NCBI GenBank assembly: GCA_012840355.1
Contig: DULN01000009.1
Span: 1 to 64,000 of the forward strand
DNA from: Clostridiales bacterium
GTDB taxonomy: Bacteria; Bacillota; Clostridia; Oscillospirales; CAG-272
Direction of reading: 5' to 3'
DNA length: 64,000 nucleotides
The notes beneath the pieces were generated by a model that was not told the origin of the DNA, did no database searches, and worked only from the letters and a program-made list of their open reading frames with translations. Positions within the stretch are counted from its first letter, which is position 1; each line of letters opens with the position of its first letter. The position numbers and the translations under genes are program-made. Below are positions 44,119 to 52,940 of this stretch, piece by piece.

Positions 44119-44284
44119 TATATTTTCCCCTCTGTTCGAAACATTGACCGACGGAAACAAGCTTTATTCCCGCCGATTCTAGTTTTTACATTGACGTGTA
44201 GTTTTATACCGAAACGAGCAATAAAGCTGAAATTTGGATAGCGGCTAATTTAATTTGTTATTTCAACAAATTGTTCGCAAAATG

Positions 44285-44313
44285 TTGACAATTTCACTCG
44301 GTAATGATAGCAT
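44285..44313 (+). promoter_or_regulatory. Promoter of the solute-binding lipoprotein gene
   Basis: TTGACA at 44285-44290, a 17-bp spacer and TAGCAT at 44308-44313; the ribosome site GGGAGGA follows at about 44335. Confidence 0.65.
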
Positions 44314-44348
44314 CGTTATAAACATAAACTATTGCGGGAGGATAACTA

Positions 44349-45815
44349 ATGGGCAAATTTAGACTTTGGACGCTGATTTTAGCATTTTTTACGTTTGCCG
44401 CTTTGTTTGCCTGCTCTAATAACCCGGCGCCAAGCGATGGCTACGTATCCACATCAGAAACTATGCCCGAAGAAAGCACAGGTTATACCCTCAACCTTCC
44501 CGAAACCGACATGGAAGGCAAAGTTTTCACTTTTCTCACCACAAACTGGCCTGGCGAAGCTATTTGGACTTTTGACGAGATCACAATCGAGGAGCAAGAC
44601 GGCAGCGCGGTCAACGACGCGATGTACCTGCGCAACGTAAACGTGCAAACCCGCTTCAACTGCAAGATTGGGGAGCGAAACATCGACTCATATGTAGACG
44701 CCGTAAACGAGCTGAACAAATCTATCCATGCAGGCGACAACGCCTACGATATCTTTATACCCCGCATGCAGGCGCTCACTACGTTGGTTGTCAACGATAT
44801 GATTATTGACTTAAAAAAGCTCGGTTATATAGACTTTTCAAAGCCGTGGTGGGACGCAAGGGCGGTTGACGACCTTTCGCTTGCCAGCAAAAATTTCGGC
44901 GCCAACAGCTATATGACAACGATGGACAAAGGCGCGATCTCAACGTTTGTCTTCAACAAAGAGCTGATGCGCGACTACAACATCGAGATGCCTTACGGCT
45001 ATATCCTTGATGGCTCATGGACGCTTGACAAAATGGCCGAGCAAATCAAGGCGGTTTCATCCGACCTTAATGCGGACGGCAAGATGGACTCAAACGACCT
45101 CTATGGGCTGCTATACCAGCGCGACACGCTACACGACATGCTTATTGCATCCGGCGAGTCGGTAGCGAAGAAAGACGAAAAAGGCTTGCCCTATGTTTCG
45201 CTGAACTCCGAAAGTGCGATTTCCAAAATACAACACATGTTCGAAATCCTCTACGACACCAATACCTGCTTCAACGTTATGACCCTGCCCGGCGACTTTA
45301 ACGTCGGGATGAACAGCATGTTCCAAAGCAACCAGGGCCTTTACATGTGGATACGCATGGTCAATATCGTGCCGCTGCGCACCATGGAAGCTGACTTTGG
45401 AATCGCAGTCGTGCCCAAATTTGAAGAGTTGCAGAAAGAATACTACAGCACAGTCAACCCCTATACCGGCATTTTCATCTGCGTGCCGGTTACAAATATT
45501 GAAACCGACCACACCGGAATGTTCCTTGAGGCAATGGCATACGAGGGCTACATGCACGTTCGCCCCGCATATTACGACGTGCTTTTAAACGGAATAATCG
45601 CGCGCGACAACGAGTCGTCGCAGATGCTCGACATACTGTTTGCAAACCGCCGCTATGACCTTGGCGTCATCCTCGACATGGGCGACTTACGCAGCTTTAT
45701 ATACATGGTGATGAATTATGACACCAACATTGTGTCGTATGTAGAAAAGCGCCTGCGGCTTGCAAACAAAGACATCGAAAAGCTCACCGACGCGCTTTTG
45801 AAAAACGATGGATAA
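44349..45815 (+). CDS. Extracellular solute-binding lipoprotein (ABC-type, family 1-like)
   Basis: 488 residues. A signal peptide ends at a lipobox-like FACS (Cys about 22). The overall pattern, including FNKELMRDYNIEMPYGYILDGSWTLDKMAEQIKAV given here only in part (FNKELM; WTLDKMAEQ), is that of sugar-type binding proteins. Residues about 238-249 contain DLNADGKMDSND, an EF-hand-like calcium loop seen in several clostridial binding proteins. No permease or ATPase gene is adjacent, so it is an orphan: perhaps served by permeases elsewhere, or used as a surface receptor. Confidence 0.8.
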   Translation: MGKFRLWTLILAFFTFAALFACSNNPAPSDGYVSTSETMPEESTGYTLNLPETDMEGKVFTFLTTNWPGEAIWTFDEITIEEQDGSAVNDAMYLRNVNVQTRFNCKIGERNIDSYVDAVNELNKSIHAGDNAYDIFIPRMQALTTLVVNDMIIDLKKLGYIDFSKPWWDARAVDDLSLASKNFGANSYMTTMDKGAISTFVFNKELMRDYNIEMPYGYILDGSWTLDKMAEQIKAVSSDLNADGKMDSNDLYGLLYQRDTLHDMLIASGESVAKKDEKGLPYVSLNSESAISKIQHMFEILYDTNTCFNVMTLPGDFNVGMNSMFQSNQGLYMWIRMVNIVPLRTMEADFGIAVVPKFEELQKEYYSTVNPYTGIFICVPVTNIETDHTGMFLEAMAYEGYMHVRPAYYDVLLNGIIARDNESSQMLDILFANRRYDLGVILDMGDLRSFIYMVMNYDTNIVSYVEKRLRLANKDIEKLTDALLKNDG

Positions 45816-45843
45816 AATAGCGCCGAGCATTTCGGCAGACATA

Positions 45844-45882
45844 CCGCCCCCGATAGGCGCCATTTTCGGGGGCGGAAGTTTT
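45844..45882 (+). terminator. Intrinsic terminator of the lipoprotein gene
   Basis: CCGCCCCCGA (45844-45853) pairs with TCGGGGGCGG (45866-45875), followed by AAGTTTT. Confidence 0.82.
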
Positions 45883-45909
45883 ACACACATTGTAAAAACA
45901 GTATAAGGG

Positions 45910-45938
45910 TTGACAATATAATATAAGTATGGTATGAT
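45910..45938 (+). promoter_or_regulatory. Sigma-A promoter upstream of the GNAT gene
   Basis: TTGACA at 45910-45915, 17-bp spacer, TATGAT at 45933-45938. Confidence 0.82.
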
Positions 45939-46014
45939 ACTTGTAATCAAATAAAGAACCGTCGATGCTTTGCATGGAAGGGCTTTATAGTATTATTACT
46001 TAAAAGGTAGCGAT

Positions 46015-46560
46015 ATGAAAAAAGCCGCTTCCGTTTTTTTGCGCGCTGAAATAACCCAAAACGATGTTGAAAACCTAATATGTTGGCTTGAAAACGACAT
46101 AGTGACCCAATATATGGAAGATGGGCTTGACACAGTCCAAATGTTACGCGAGATGGTAATTGAGCTGCCAGAGCATCTTTACTCGCTAAAGCTCAGTGAT
46201 GGCGGCATGTTTTTTATTATAGACGGGGCGCTGGAAAAAGACGAGCCGCTTGAGCCGGTCGGCTTTTTAAGGCTCGACGAGTATGCATACCGCAGATATG
46301 AGCTAGTATTCGCGATAGGGCGCGAGGACCTCTGGGGTAATGGCTTCGGCAAGGCGGCGGTCCGCAAAGCGCTTGACATAGCATTTTTCGAGCATCGTGC
46401 CGACAGCGTGCGGGCCTTGGTTAGGCGTGAAAACATACGTTCGGCGCGCGTGCTTCTGGGAAGCGGATTTCTCCCGGGCTATGGTGGACAAAAGCTTATG
46501 GAATACTCTTTAACTTTCAGGGATTACCTTTCTCACCTTCGGAAGCTTCAGTCGATGTAA
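46015..46560 (+). CDS. GNAT-family N-acetyltransferase
   Basis: 181 residues. The acetyl-CoA loop is degenerate but present (GREDLWGNGFGKAAV, about 102-116), followed by RALVRRENIRSARVLLGSGF, the usual motif B helix. The N-terminal half (LICWLENDIVTQYME) resembles acetyltransferases that modify small amines or ribosomal proteins. Substrate unknown. Likely co-transcribed with comF, 26 bp downstream. Confidence 0.87.
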   Translation: MKKAASVFLRAEITQNDVENLICWLENDIVTQYMEDGLDTVQMLREMVIELPEHLYSLKLSDGGMFFIIDGALEKDEPLEPVGFLRLDEYAYRRYELVFAIGREDLWGNGFGKAAVRKALDIAFFEHRADSVRALVRRENIRSARVLLGSGFLPGYGGQKLMEYSLTFRDYLSHLRKLQSM

Positions 46561-46586
46561 TCTTTTTTAGGCGGTGATTCTGTGCG

Positions 46587-47288
46587 GTGACTCTCCCTTC
46601 CCCTCTTTTGGTCCTAAAAAAAGTCATAATCTTTATATATCCGCCGCGCTGCCTTTGCTGCGGCAGGCTGCTGTCCGGCGAGTCCCCGCTGTGTCCCGCC
46701 TGCTTGGATAAATGGCATGCCGAGCGGCAAGGCGCCGCATCCCCACGCGAGGACGGCATTTTGTACTTAGCGTATTATACTAAAACCCACAGCGTCGCAC
46801 GCAGGCTTGTGCTGCGCGCCAAAAACTCAAACGAGCGCAGGCTTTACCTCTTCCTGGCCGGCGAGCTTTCAAAGCTCCTAGCCCAGCATAATATAACAGC
46901 CGATTACGTCGTCAACGTGCCGCGCTCGCCCGCTGCAGTCCGCAACACAGGCGTCGACCAGTCGGGCCTGCTTGCGCGTGCGCTCGCGCATATTATGGGT
47001 ACAAAATATCTAAACGCCCTCAGGCACAAAAGGCGTACCCGCGCGCAAAAGACACTTGACGCCTCCCAAAGGGCTGCGAATGCCTCCTCGTCGTTTAGGC
47101 TTGCGCGTAAAGCCAAAAAATCACTTGCCGGCTGCACGGTCGTGCTCGTCGACGACGTCGCGACCACCGGCACGACTTTTGCCGCCTGCGAAAAGCTGCT
47201 GCTTTCCGCAGGCGTCTCGAGCGTGGTAAAAATAGCGGTTGCATCGAGCGAGCGCGGCGGGCAAAAGCAGCCTAAGAATATGGCATAA
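46587..47288 (+). CDS. ComF-family protein (phosphoribosyltransferase fold)
   Basis: 233 residues from GTG 46587. An N-terminal zinc finger, CLCC...CPAC (about 22-40), and the PRTase signature VVLVDDVATTGTTF (about 188-201) define ComF proteins. In competent bacteria ComF takes part in DNA uptake, but homologues occur widely without competence. The start is uncertain because the ribosome site TAGGCGGTG is about 12 nt away. Confidence 0.9.
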   Translation: MTLPSPLLVLKKVIIFIYPPRCLCCGRLLSGESPLCPACLDKWHAERQGAASPREDGILYLAYYTKTHSVARRLVLRAKNSNERRLYLFLAGELSKLLAQHNITADYVVNVPRSPAAVRNTGVDQSGLLARALAHIMGTKYLNALRHKRRTRAQKTLDASQRAANASSSFRLARKAKKSLAGCTVVLVDDVATTGTTFAACEKLLLSAGVSSVVKIAVASSERGGQKQPKNMA

Positions 47289-47294
47289 AAAATA

Positions 47295-47322
47295 GAGCCG
47301 GTTCTATACCGGCCCTTTTTTA
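47295..47322. terminator. Bidirectional terminator between comF and the phosphodiesterase gene
   Basis: GCCGGT-TCTAT-ACCGGC, followed by a T-run on the plus strand and preceded by an A-run, sits between the two convergent genes. Confidence 0.82.
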
Positions 47323-47349
47323 TGCTGCAAAAAGCGTGGCGGTGCCATT

Positions 47350-47889
47350 TTAAATTATCAAGGTATCATAAACCTCGCCGTTCGGGAGCTTTTTCCACTC
47401 AAAAGTCCTGCCGTCGAACGTCATATATGAAAAGCTTGAGCCTTCTTTTGGAATTGACGTCGAGCCAGGGTTTAGCAGCCATACTCCGCCACGCCGCTCC
47501 TTTGCCGGTATGTGGGTATGACCATACAGAACGGCGTCGACGCCGTCAAAACTTTGCTCATCCAGATGATGGTGGCCATGCACAAGCTTTAGCGTGAAAC
47601 CGTTTATGCAAATATCTTTTGACTCAACCAGCACGTCGAACGCGAGCACCATTCCGTCCACTTCGGCGTCGCAGTTGCCGCGCACGCTGTCGATTTTACC
47701 GGCAATGCTATTCAGCATTTCAATCACGCGCTTTGGGGCATAGCCGGGTGGCAAATCGTTCCGTGGGCCGTGGTAAAGGATGTCGCCAAGTAAAAACAGC
47801 CGGTCTGCACGCTCTGCCTCAAAACGCGCCATAATCTCTTCGCAGCGCTTAGCATCGCCATGAATGTCTGAAGCTATAAGGATTTTCAT
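47350..47889 (-). CDS. YfcE/MJ0936-family phosphodiesterase (calcineurin-like)
   Basis: 179 residues from ATG 47889; TTG 47895 is an alternative. Metal-site motifs appear in order: ASDIHGD, LLGDILYHG, VRGNCD, HGHHH and YGHTH. The family hydrolyses phosphodiester bonds in vitro with Mn2+; physiological substrate unknown. AAGGGA lies 8 nt before the ATG. Confidence 0.92.
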   Translation of the reverse strand: MKILIASDIHGDAKRCEEIMARFEAERADRLFLLGDILYHGPRNDLPPGYAPKRVIEMLNSIAGKIDSVRGNCDAEVDGMVLAFDVLVESKDICINGFTLKLVHGHHHLDEQSFDGVDAVLYGHTHIPAKERRGGVWLLNPGSTSIPKEGSSFSYMTFDGRTFEWKKLPNGEVYDTLII

Positions 47890-48056
47890 TTTCAATTTCC
47901 CTTAGAATGCGTTACATATTTATGGTATAATGGGCTTAAGGAAGCAACTTCCTTGCTTTCACTTTATTATACCACAACTTGCGTGGTTTTCCCAGCGTTT
48001 ACTTACAGCGCGACTAGGGAATATTAATCTTGCACCATTTTAAGGGGTTGAAAACA
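47890..48056. other. Intergenic region with AAGGAAG-CAA-CTTCCTT dyad
   Basis: A perfect 7-bp inverted repeat with a 3-nt loop lies at 47938-47954. TATAAT-like boxes occur on both strands around 47926-47975, consistent with divergent promoters, but no good -35 partner was found. The dyad might be an operator for the dehydrogenase or phosphodiesterase gene. Confidence 0.4.
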
Positions 48057-49109
48057 GTGGAAAAGGCTGAAAAAACTAGGACGTTAGCGTTTTTTGATAC
48101 AAAGCCGTACGACCGCGAGAAATTTGACGAACTTTCGCCAAAGTACGGTTTTAACCTTAAATATATCGAAAGCAAGCTCGGCCCGCAGAGCGCCGTTATG
48201 GCTGAGGGCTGCGACGGAGTTATAGCGTTTGTCAACGATACCATAAATGCCGAGACAATCGAACGGCTCTACAACATGGGCATCCGCGTCATTGCTTTGC
48301 GTAGCGCGGGATACAACAACGTCGATTTCAAAGCCGCGTACGGCAAAATCCATGTTTTGCACGTCCCGGCTTACTCGCCCTACGCGGTTGCTGAGCATGC
48401 GATGGCGCTTCTGCTTGCACTAAACCGCAAAATCCACCGCGCATATACCCGCACGCGCGACCACAACTTCTCGATTGTCGGGTTCACCGGCTTCGACATG
48501 TACGGCAAAACGGTCGGCGTTATCGGTACCGGCCGAATTGGGAGGGTGTTTGTTGACATCTGCCGCGGCTTCGGTATGAAGGTTATCGCATACGACCCAT
48601 ACCCGTCGCCTGACAGCGGAATAGAATTTGTCGAGCTTGACAAGCTGTTTAGAGAATCCGACATAATCTCGCTGCACTGCCCGCTGACAAAAGAAACCCA
48701 CCATATCATCGACGAGCGCGCGCTTTCGATGATGAAAGACGGCGTTTATATTATTAACACCTCGCGCGGCGCGCTTATCGACACCGAAGCGCTGCTAGAG
48801 GCCATAAAAAGCCGCAAGGTCGGCGCGGTGGGACTTGACGTTTACGAGGAAGAAGCGGACTTCTTCTATGAAGACGTCTCGGGCGACATACTTGAAGACG
48901 ATAAGCTCGCGCGCCTTCTCACGATGCCGAACGTGCTTGTAACCGCCCACCAGGCGTTTTTGACCCGCGAAGCGCTCGACAACATAGCGCAGACTACGAT
49001 GGAAAACCTTAGGGCATTCTTCGCCGGCGAGCCGCTGCCCAACGAAGTGTGCTACTATTGCGGCAAAATCTCGACCTGCGACCGGCTTCACAAAGAGCGT
49101 TGCTTTTAG
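48057..49109 (+). CDS. D-lactate dehydrogenase-type D-2-hydroxyacid dehydrogenase
   Basis: 350 residues from GTG 48057, with AAGGGG 9 nt upstream; TTG 48030 precedes the ribosome site. Rossmann motif VGVIGTGRIGRVF (about 143-155) and the catalytic set are complete: Arg in NTSRGALID, Glu in GLDVYEEE and His in VTAHQAF. LRSAGYNNVD and the overall length match fermentative LdhA. It reduces pyruvate to D-lactate with NADH. A Cys-rich C-terminal end (CYYCGKISTCDRLHKERC) is unusual for the family. Confidence 0.9.
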   Translation: MEKAEKTRTLAFFDTKPYDREKFDELSPKYGFNLKYIESKLGPQSAVMAEGCDGVIAFVNDTINAETIERLYNMGIRVIALRSAGYNNVDFKAAYGKIHVLHVPAYSPYAVAEHAMALLLALNRKIHRAYTRTRDHNFSIVGFTGFDMYGKTVGVIGTGRIGRVFVDICRGFGMKVIAYDPYPSPDSGIEFVELDKLFRESDIISLHCPLTKETHHIIDERALSMMKDGVYIINTSRGALIDTEALLEAIKSRKVGAVGLDVYEEEADFFYEDVSGDILEDDKLARLLTMPNVLVTAHQAFLTREALDNIAQTTMENLRAFFAGEPLPNEVCYYCGKISTCDRLHKERCF

Positions 49110-49161
49110 CGTTTTGCCGCATAGCGTAGCCATGAGCGAAGCTGCCCTTCAGATGAAAAAA

Positions 49162-49188
49162 AATAAGGGGGGCTTTGTCCCCCTTATT
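49162..49188. terminator. Bidirectional terminator between the dehydrogenase and ferritin-like genes
   Basis: AATAAGGGGG, loop GCTTTGT, CCCCCTTATT, with A8 on the left side and ATTTT on the right. Serves both convergent genes. Confidence 0.9.
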
Positions 49189-49205
49189 GATTTTCCTATG
49201 CCGCG

Positions 49206-50468
49206 TTAAACCTGTGCGGGCTGACGCACGCAGCGCGCGATTTCGGTATTGTCGCAGTGCCTGTCACGCAACTGTGCAACGGGGTTCTCTTTCGACTCGG
49301 CGCGGTAATCTTGGCCGAGCTTGTTGATGTGAAGCTGAATTACATTGTGGCTTGCCACGCTGCTGACGTCGCGGTTGACCTGCATCTGGTACCTGAAGAA
49401 CTCGGAGTCGGAAGGCAGCTCGTCGACCTGCTTGTAGTTTTCGCGGTAAGCAGTCAGCGTTATCTGGCTGCCGAGCACCTGGCGCACATAGTCGCGCGTG
49501 TCGTGGAAGAAGAGCAGCTCGGGGAACTCGCCTCCATTAGGTATAACCTCTTGCCACTCCTTGCCCTCGTAGGTCTTAAGCAGCTCCGCGACCTTGTGCA
49601 GGTGCGAGATCTCCTGCATCAAGTGCATTTCCCAAATCGAGCGGATGTTAGGGCACACCTCGTCCTTGTAGAACGAGTAGTAGAGATAGCATTCGACATA
49701 CTCGTGGAGGAGCAAGTTCTCAAGCCATGTGCAGCGCGGGTCAAGCAGCGAGCCATAGTGCGTCACATGTTGCTCCTCGATCATCGCTATCTCCATATAA
49801 AGCTGGCGCCCGAGGTCATAGCCATAGTAGTTGCCGAGATTCATATAGAAGTTCATCGTCTGCTGCTCGCCGGCGGTGATTATAAGCGTGTTGAGCAGCG
49901 TGCGGATGTCGGCTTTCTTGGCGTCAATCGAGTACCTTATCGAGTCATACGGATGGCGGTGCTCGGCAATTGTCGGCCGTCCCGGGGTGATGTCGACATA
50001 GCTTTGGACAATCTGGTGGGCGGGAATGCCCATGTCGAAGTCGAGCAGGTTAGCATAGCGGTAAAGGTGGTCGAAGTCTTCAAGCAGCGCAAAGTCCAGC
50101 GCCTGCTTTACATACGGGTCGGGTTCATGCTGCGCGAGCCACGCGGTGAGGTCGACCGCGACATGCTCGTACCCTATCGTGGTCTCGAGCACCGACTCGT
50201 TTAGCGGCTTGAGCCAGTTTATATGCTTTTGCTGCTGCTGCTCGACGCGGCGGGTCAAAGCCACCTCCCGGCGCAGGTTGTTGTCGTCAACATTACGGTT
50301 GAACTGGTGTTTGAAAATAGCGGCCTCGACTTCGATGCCGTTCATGAGTATTACGCGAAGACGGGTATAAGGGTCGACGGTGTTTTTGTCGTAGGGCTTG
50401 GGATACATTGTATTCCAATCCATTATCCCGTCTTCGACTTTCATCGGCGTTTGCTCAAACGGGTTCAT
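49206..50468 (-). CDS. Double ferritin-like (di-iron carboxylate) domain protein, unknown function
   Basis: 420 residues, almost all helical. Many E/H pairs spaced as in di-iron four-helix bundles are visible: EVEAAIFKH, EQQQQKH, LLEDFDHLYRY, TAGEQQTM, MIEEQHVTHYG, HEYVECYLYYSF and MQEISHLHKVAE. Two bundles (about 35-150 and 195-330) seem likely. The family is related to rubrerythrin/ferritin-like proteins but lacks a rubredoxin domain. AAGGAGA precedes ATG 50468. Monocistronic; role in oxygen or peroxide defence, or iron handling, is inference. Confidence 0.7.
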   Translation of the reverse strand: MNPFEQTPMKVEDGIMDWNTMYPKPYDKNTVDPYTRLRVILMNGIEVEAAIFKHQFNRNVDDNNLRREVALTRRVEQQQQKHINWLKPLNESVLETTIGYEHVAVDLTAWLAQHEPDPYVKQALDFALLEDFDHLYRYANLLDFDMGIPAHQIVQSYVDITPGRPTIAEHRHPYDSIRYSIDAKKADIRTLLNTLIITAGEQQTMNFYMNLGNYYGYDLGRQLYMEIAMIEEQHVTHYGSLLDPRCTWLENLLLHEYVECYLYYSFYKDEVCPNIRSIWEMHLMQEISHLHKVAELLKTYEGKEWQEVIPNGGEFPELLFFHDTRDYVRQVLGSQITLTAYRENYKQVDELPSDSEFFRYQMQVNRDVSSVASHNVIQLHINKLGQDYRAESKENPVAQLRDRHCDNTEIARCVRQPAQV

Positions 50469-50606
50469 ATCTGTCTCCTTTTTATATAAAGGATTCAGAA
50501 AATATTATTCTCCCGCCCGACGCGCAAGATACGCAAATATAAAAGTGAAAACATGCGCCATATTCCTCATTTTGGCGCGCGAGCACCATGTAATGCGGCT
50601 TAACGC

Positions 50607-50635
50607 TTGCATTTTCGCCAAAATTGTTATATAAT
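50607..50635 (+). promoter_or_regulatory. Sigma-A promoter of the HD-S66-GNAT operon
   Basis: TTGCAT at 50607-50612, 17-bp spacer, TATAAT at 50630-50635; the first ATG is 30 bp further on. Confidence 0.8.
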
Positions 50636-50664
50636 GGCTACACTTTATCACGCTTTGGGACGGT

Positions 50665-51324
50665 ATGCCGATGGAGCTTGAAAAAATCAAGCGGATTGCG
50701 TTTGAGCAGATGGGTGAGCGCAGCAGCCACCCATGGAAGGAAAAAGGCAACAAATACTACCACGGCGAGCGCGTCGCAAAACTCGCGCTGACGCTGCGCA
50801 AGGCTTTATTCCCTGACGACGACTCATACGACATGATTTTGACTGTCGCCGCGTGGCTGCACGATATCGAAAACGGCAGCGAAAACCACTGCGAAAGGGG
50901 CGCGGTCAAAGCCCGGAAACTTCTCGAGGGCTGCTGCACGCCGGATGAAATTGACGAGATATGCGCCATCATCGCCGTGCACGACAAAAGGTGGGATGAC
51001 AAATCCGGCTTTTCAAATGCATTAAAAATCCTTCAGGATGCCGACTTGCTCGACCATTTCGGCACATACGACGTGCTTATGAATTTCCTCTATATGGTCT
51101 CGCACGGGTGTACGCTCGCCGAACAGATCGATTACATGCTTAATTTGCGCCCGATTGACGCCGAGCATTTCCGAAGCGGGCTAAATTTCGAGCTTAGCCG
51201 CATTATTTTCGATGAAAAAGAAAGGTTCATGAAAGCATTTTGCGAGCGTTTTGCAATCGAGGCCAGCGGCGAAATTTTCGATTATGACGCACTTTTAAAG
51301 GAGTACAGGCAAAAGGAGGTATAA
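50665..51324 (+). CDS. HD-domain phosphohydrolase
   Basis: 219 residues. The HD metal motif is spread as HGERVAKLA (about 33), WLHDIENG (about 71-78) and VHDKRWDD (about 111). Such proteins hydrolyse phosphate esters of nucleotides or second messengers; substrate not predictable. ATG 50665 or 50671 may be used. First gene of a tight three-gene operon. Confidence 0.88.
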   Translation: MPMELEKIKRIAFEQMGERSSHPWKEKGNKYYHGERVAKLALTLRKALFPDDDSYDMILTVAAWLHDIENGSENHCERGAVKARKLLEGCCTPDEIDEICAIIAVHDKRWDDKSGFSNALKILQDADLLDHFGTYDVLMNFLYMVSHGCTLAEQIDYMLNLRPIDAEHFRSGLNFELSRIIFDEKERFMKAFCERFAIEASGEIFDYDALLKEYRQKEV

Positions 51325-51325
51325 A

Positions 51326-52363
51326 ATGAAAAAACTCAAAGTGCCGCCGGCGCTAAAACCCGGCGACAAAATTGCTGCGGTCAGCCTTTCATGGGGCGGC
51401 GCCGGCGATCCGAAAATCCGCTGGCGATACGAGCAGGGCAAAAATCGGATAAAGGAGCTTCTCGGCCTCGAAGTCGTCGAGATGCCACACACGCTCGCAT
51501 CTCCAGAGTATGTTTACAGCCACCCTCAGGCGCGAGCCGAGGATCTCATGCAGGCGTTCGCCGACCCGTCCATCCGCGGTATATTCTCCTGCATCGGCGG
51601 CGAGGACACGATTCGGATTTTGCCCTATATAGATTTCAATGTCATCGCAAACAACCCCAAAGTTTTTATGGGCTATTCCGACACGACGGTAAACCATTTC
51701 ATGTGCTTTAATGCGGGGCTCTCGAGCATATACGGGCCCGCAATACTCATGGATTTCGCCGAAAACGTGGCTGTGCCGGAGTATACGATAAAATACGTGA
51801 AAAAAACGCTGTTTTCGGCAGAGCCGATAGGGCAAATCGAGCCGCCGCCTGTCTGGACCTCGCAGCGGCTTGAGTGGATCATAGAAAACAAAGATATCCC
51901 ACGCAAATTTGAGCCGAACGGAGGCTATGAGCTTCTTTCGGGGCGCGGGGTCGTTCGCGGCAGGCTAATCGGCGGCTGCATCGAGGTTTTCGACTGGCTG
52001 CGCGGGACCGTGCTTTTCCCTGACCGCGAGGATTTCGAGGGCGCGATACTCTTTTTTGAAACAAGCGAGGAGAAAATCTCCCCGGATTTCCTACGATACA
52101 CTTTGCGCGCGCTTGCGGCTTCCGGGGTGATAGGCAACGCAGCCGGCATAATATTCGGCAAACCTTACGGCAACTGCTATTATGAAGAGTACAAGGCTGA
52201 AATCAAAACAGTCCTTTCCGAGCTTGGCAGGGACGACATGCCGGTGCTCTACAACGTGGGTTTTGGCCATTGCGAGCCTAAATGCTGCCTGCCTTATGGG
52301 GCGCTCGCAGAAATCGACTGCGATAACCTCACTTTTTCGATACTTGAAAGTGGTGTAAAATGA
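51326..52363 (+). CDS. S66-family peptidase (LD-carboxypeptidase / MccF-like)
   Basis: 345 residues with an AAAGGAGGT site. The Ser nucleophile lies in FMGYSDTT (about 117), and the Glu and His of the triad are in the C-terminal half (LIGGCIEVF; GHCEPKCC near 314). The family removes terminal D-residues from murein tetrapeptides or inactivates microcin-C-like peptide nucleotides (MccF). The DNA context (HD hydrolase, GNAT) suggests a detoxification or immunity role as readily as murein recycling; that is inference. Confidence 0.87.
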   Translation: MKKLKVPPALKPGDKIAAVSLSWGGAGDPKIRWRYEQGKNRIKELLGLEVVEMPHTLASPEYVYSHPQARAEDLMQAFADPSIRGIFSCIGGEDTIRILPYIDFNVIANNPKVFMGYSDTTVNHFMCFNAGLSSIYGPAILMDFAENVAVPEYTIKYVKKTLFSAEPIGQIEPPPVWTSQRLEWIIENKDIPRKFEPNGGYELLSGRGVVRGRLIGGCIEVFDWLRGTVLFPDREDFEGAILFFETSEEKISPDFLRYTLRALAASGVIGNAAGIIFGKPYGNCYYEEYKAEIKTVLSELGRDDMPVLYNVGFGHCEPKCCLPYGALAEIDCDNLTFSILESGVK

Positions 52364-52890
52364 ACCTTTTTATAAAGCCGGCCTCTGTAGACGACGCACA
52401 ATTTATAGCCGAAGTCATTTGCAGCTCATGGCAGTCTGCTTATAAAGATATAATACCGACTGACGTGCTCGCGCGGTATACCGATATCGGCGCGCGCCGC
52501 GCGCTTTTTGAGCGGCTCATCTCAACCGGCACCGACAACTTCCTTTTAGCATTTGACGGCAAGAAGCCCTGCGGAATCTGCTCATACCGCAGCAGCCGCG
52601 ACGCGGACATGGACGGTTGGGGCGAGATTGTCGCAATTTACACTCTTGAGGAGTATTGGGGCAAAGGCGTAGGGCTTGCGCTTTTGAACGCGGGGATTGA
52701 GGGGCTTCGCGGGCTTGGCTTTTGCCGCGTTATGCTCTGGACGCTTGCGGACAACGCGCGGGCGAGAAAGTTTTATGAAAAATATGGTTTTCGGTTTGAC
52801 GGCACTGTAAAGGAAAGCGCCATCTGCGGACTCGCCGAGGTAAGGTACACGCTGGATGCCAATGCGGCAAATGTTAGCGTTGCTCATTAA
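52360..52890 (+). CDS. GNAT-family N-acetyltransferase
   Basis: 176 residues; the ATG overlaps the S66 stop codon (ATGA), so translation is coupled. The acetyl-CoA loop is EYWGKGVGLALLNAGIEGL (about 104-122), and NARARKFYEKYGFRFDGT is the classic motif B end. It resembles acetyltransferases acting on amino-sugars, aminoacyl-nucleotides or antibiotics. Together with the S66 peptidase this recalls MccE/MccF pairs that inactivate aminoacyl-nucleotide toxins, but similarity at that level cannot be judged here. Confidence 0.88.
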   Translation: MNLFIKPASVDDAQFIAEVICSSWQSAYKDIIPTDVLARYTDIGARRALFERLISTGTDNFLLAFDGKKPCGICSYRSSRDADMDGWGEIVAIYTLEEYWGKGVGLALLNAGIEGLRGLGFCRVMLWTLADNARARKFYEKYGFRFDGTVKESAICGLAEVRYTLDANAANVSVAH

Positions 52891-52908
52891 GCCGTTAGGC
52901 AAAATTAT

Positions 52909-52940
52909 AGCGCGCCCGATCTGCCGGACGCGCGCTTTTT
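52909..52940. terminator. Terminator between the GNAT gene and the rhodanese gene
   Basis: AGCGCGC (52909-52915) pairs with GCGCGCT (52930-52936), followed by TTTTT, between convergent genes. Confidence 0.75.
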
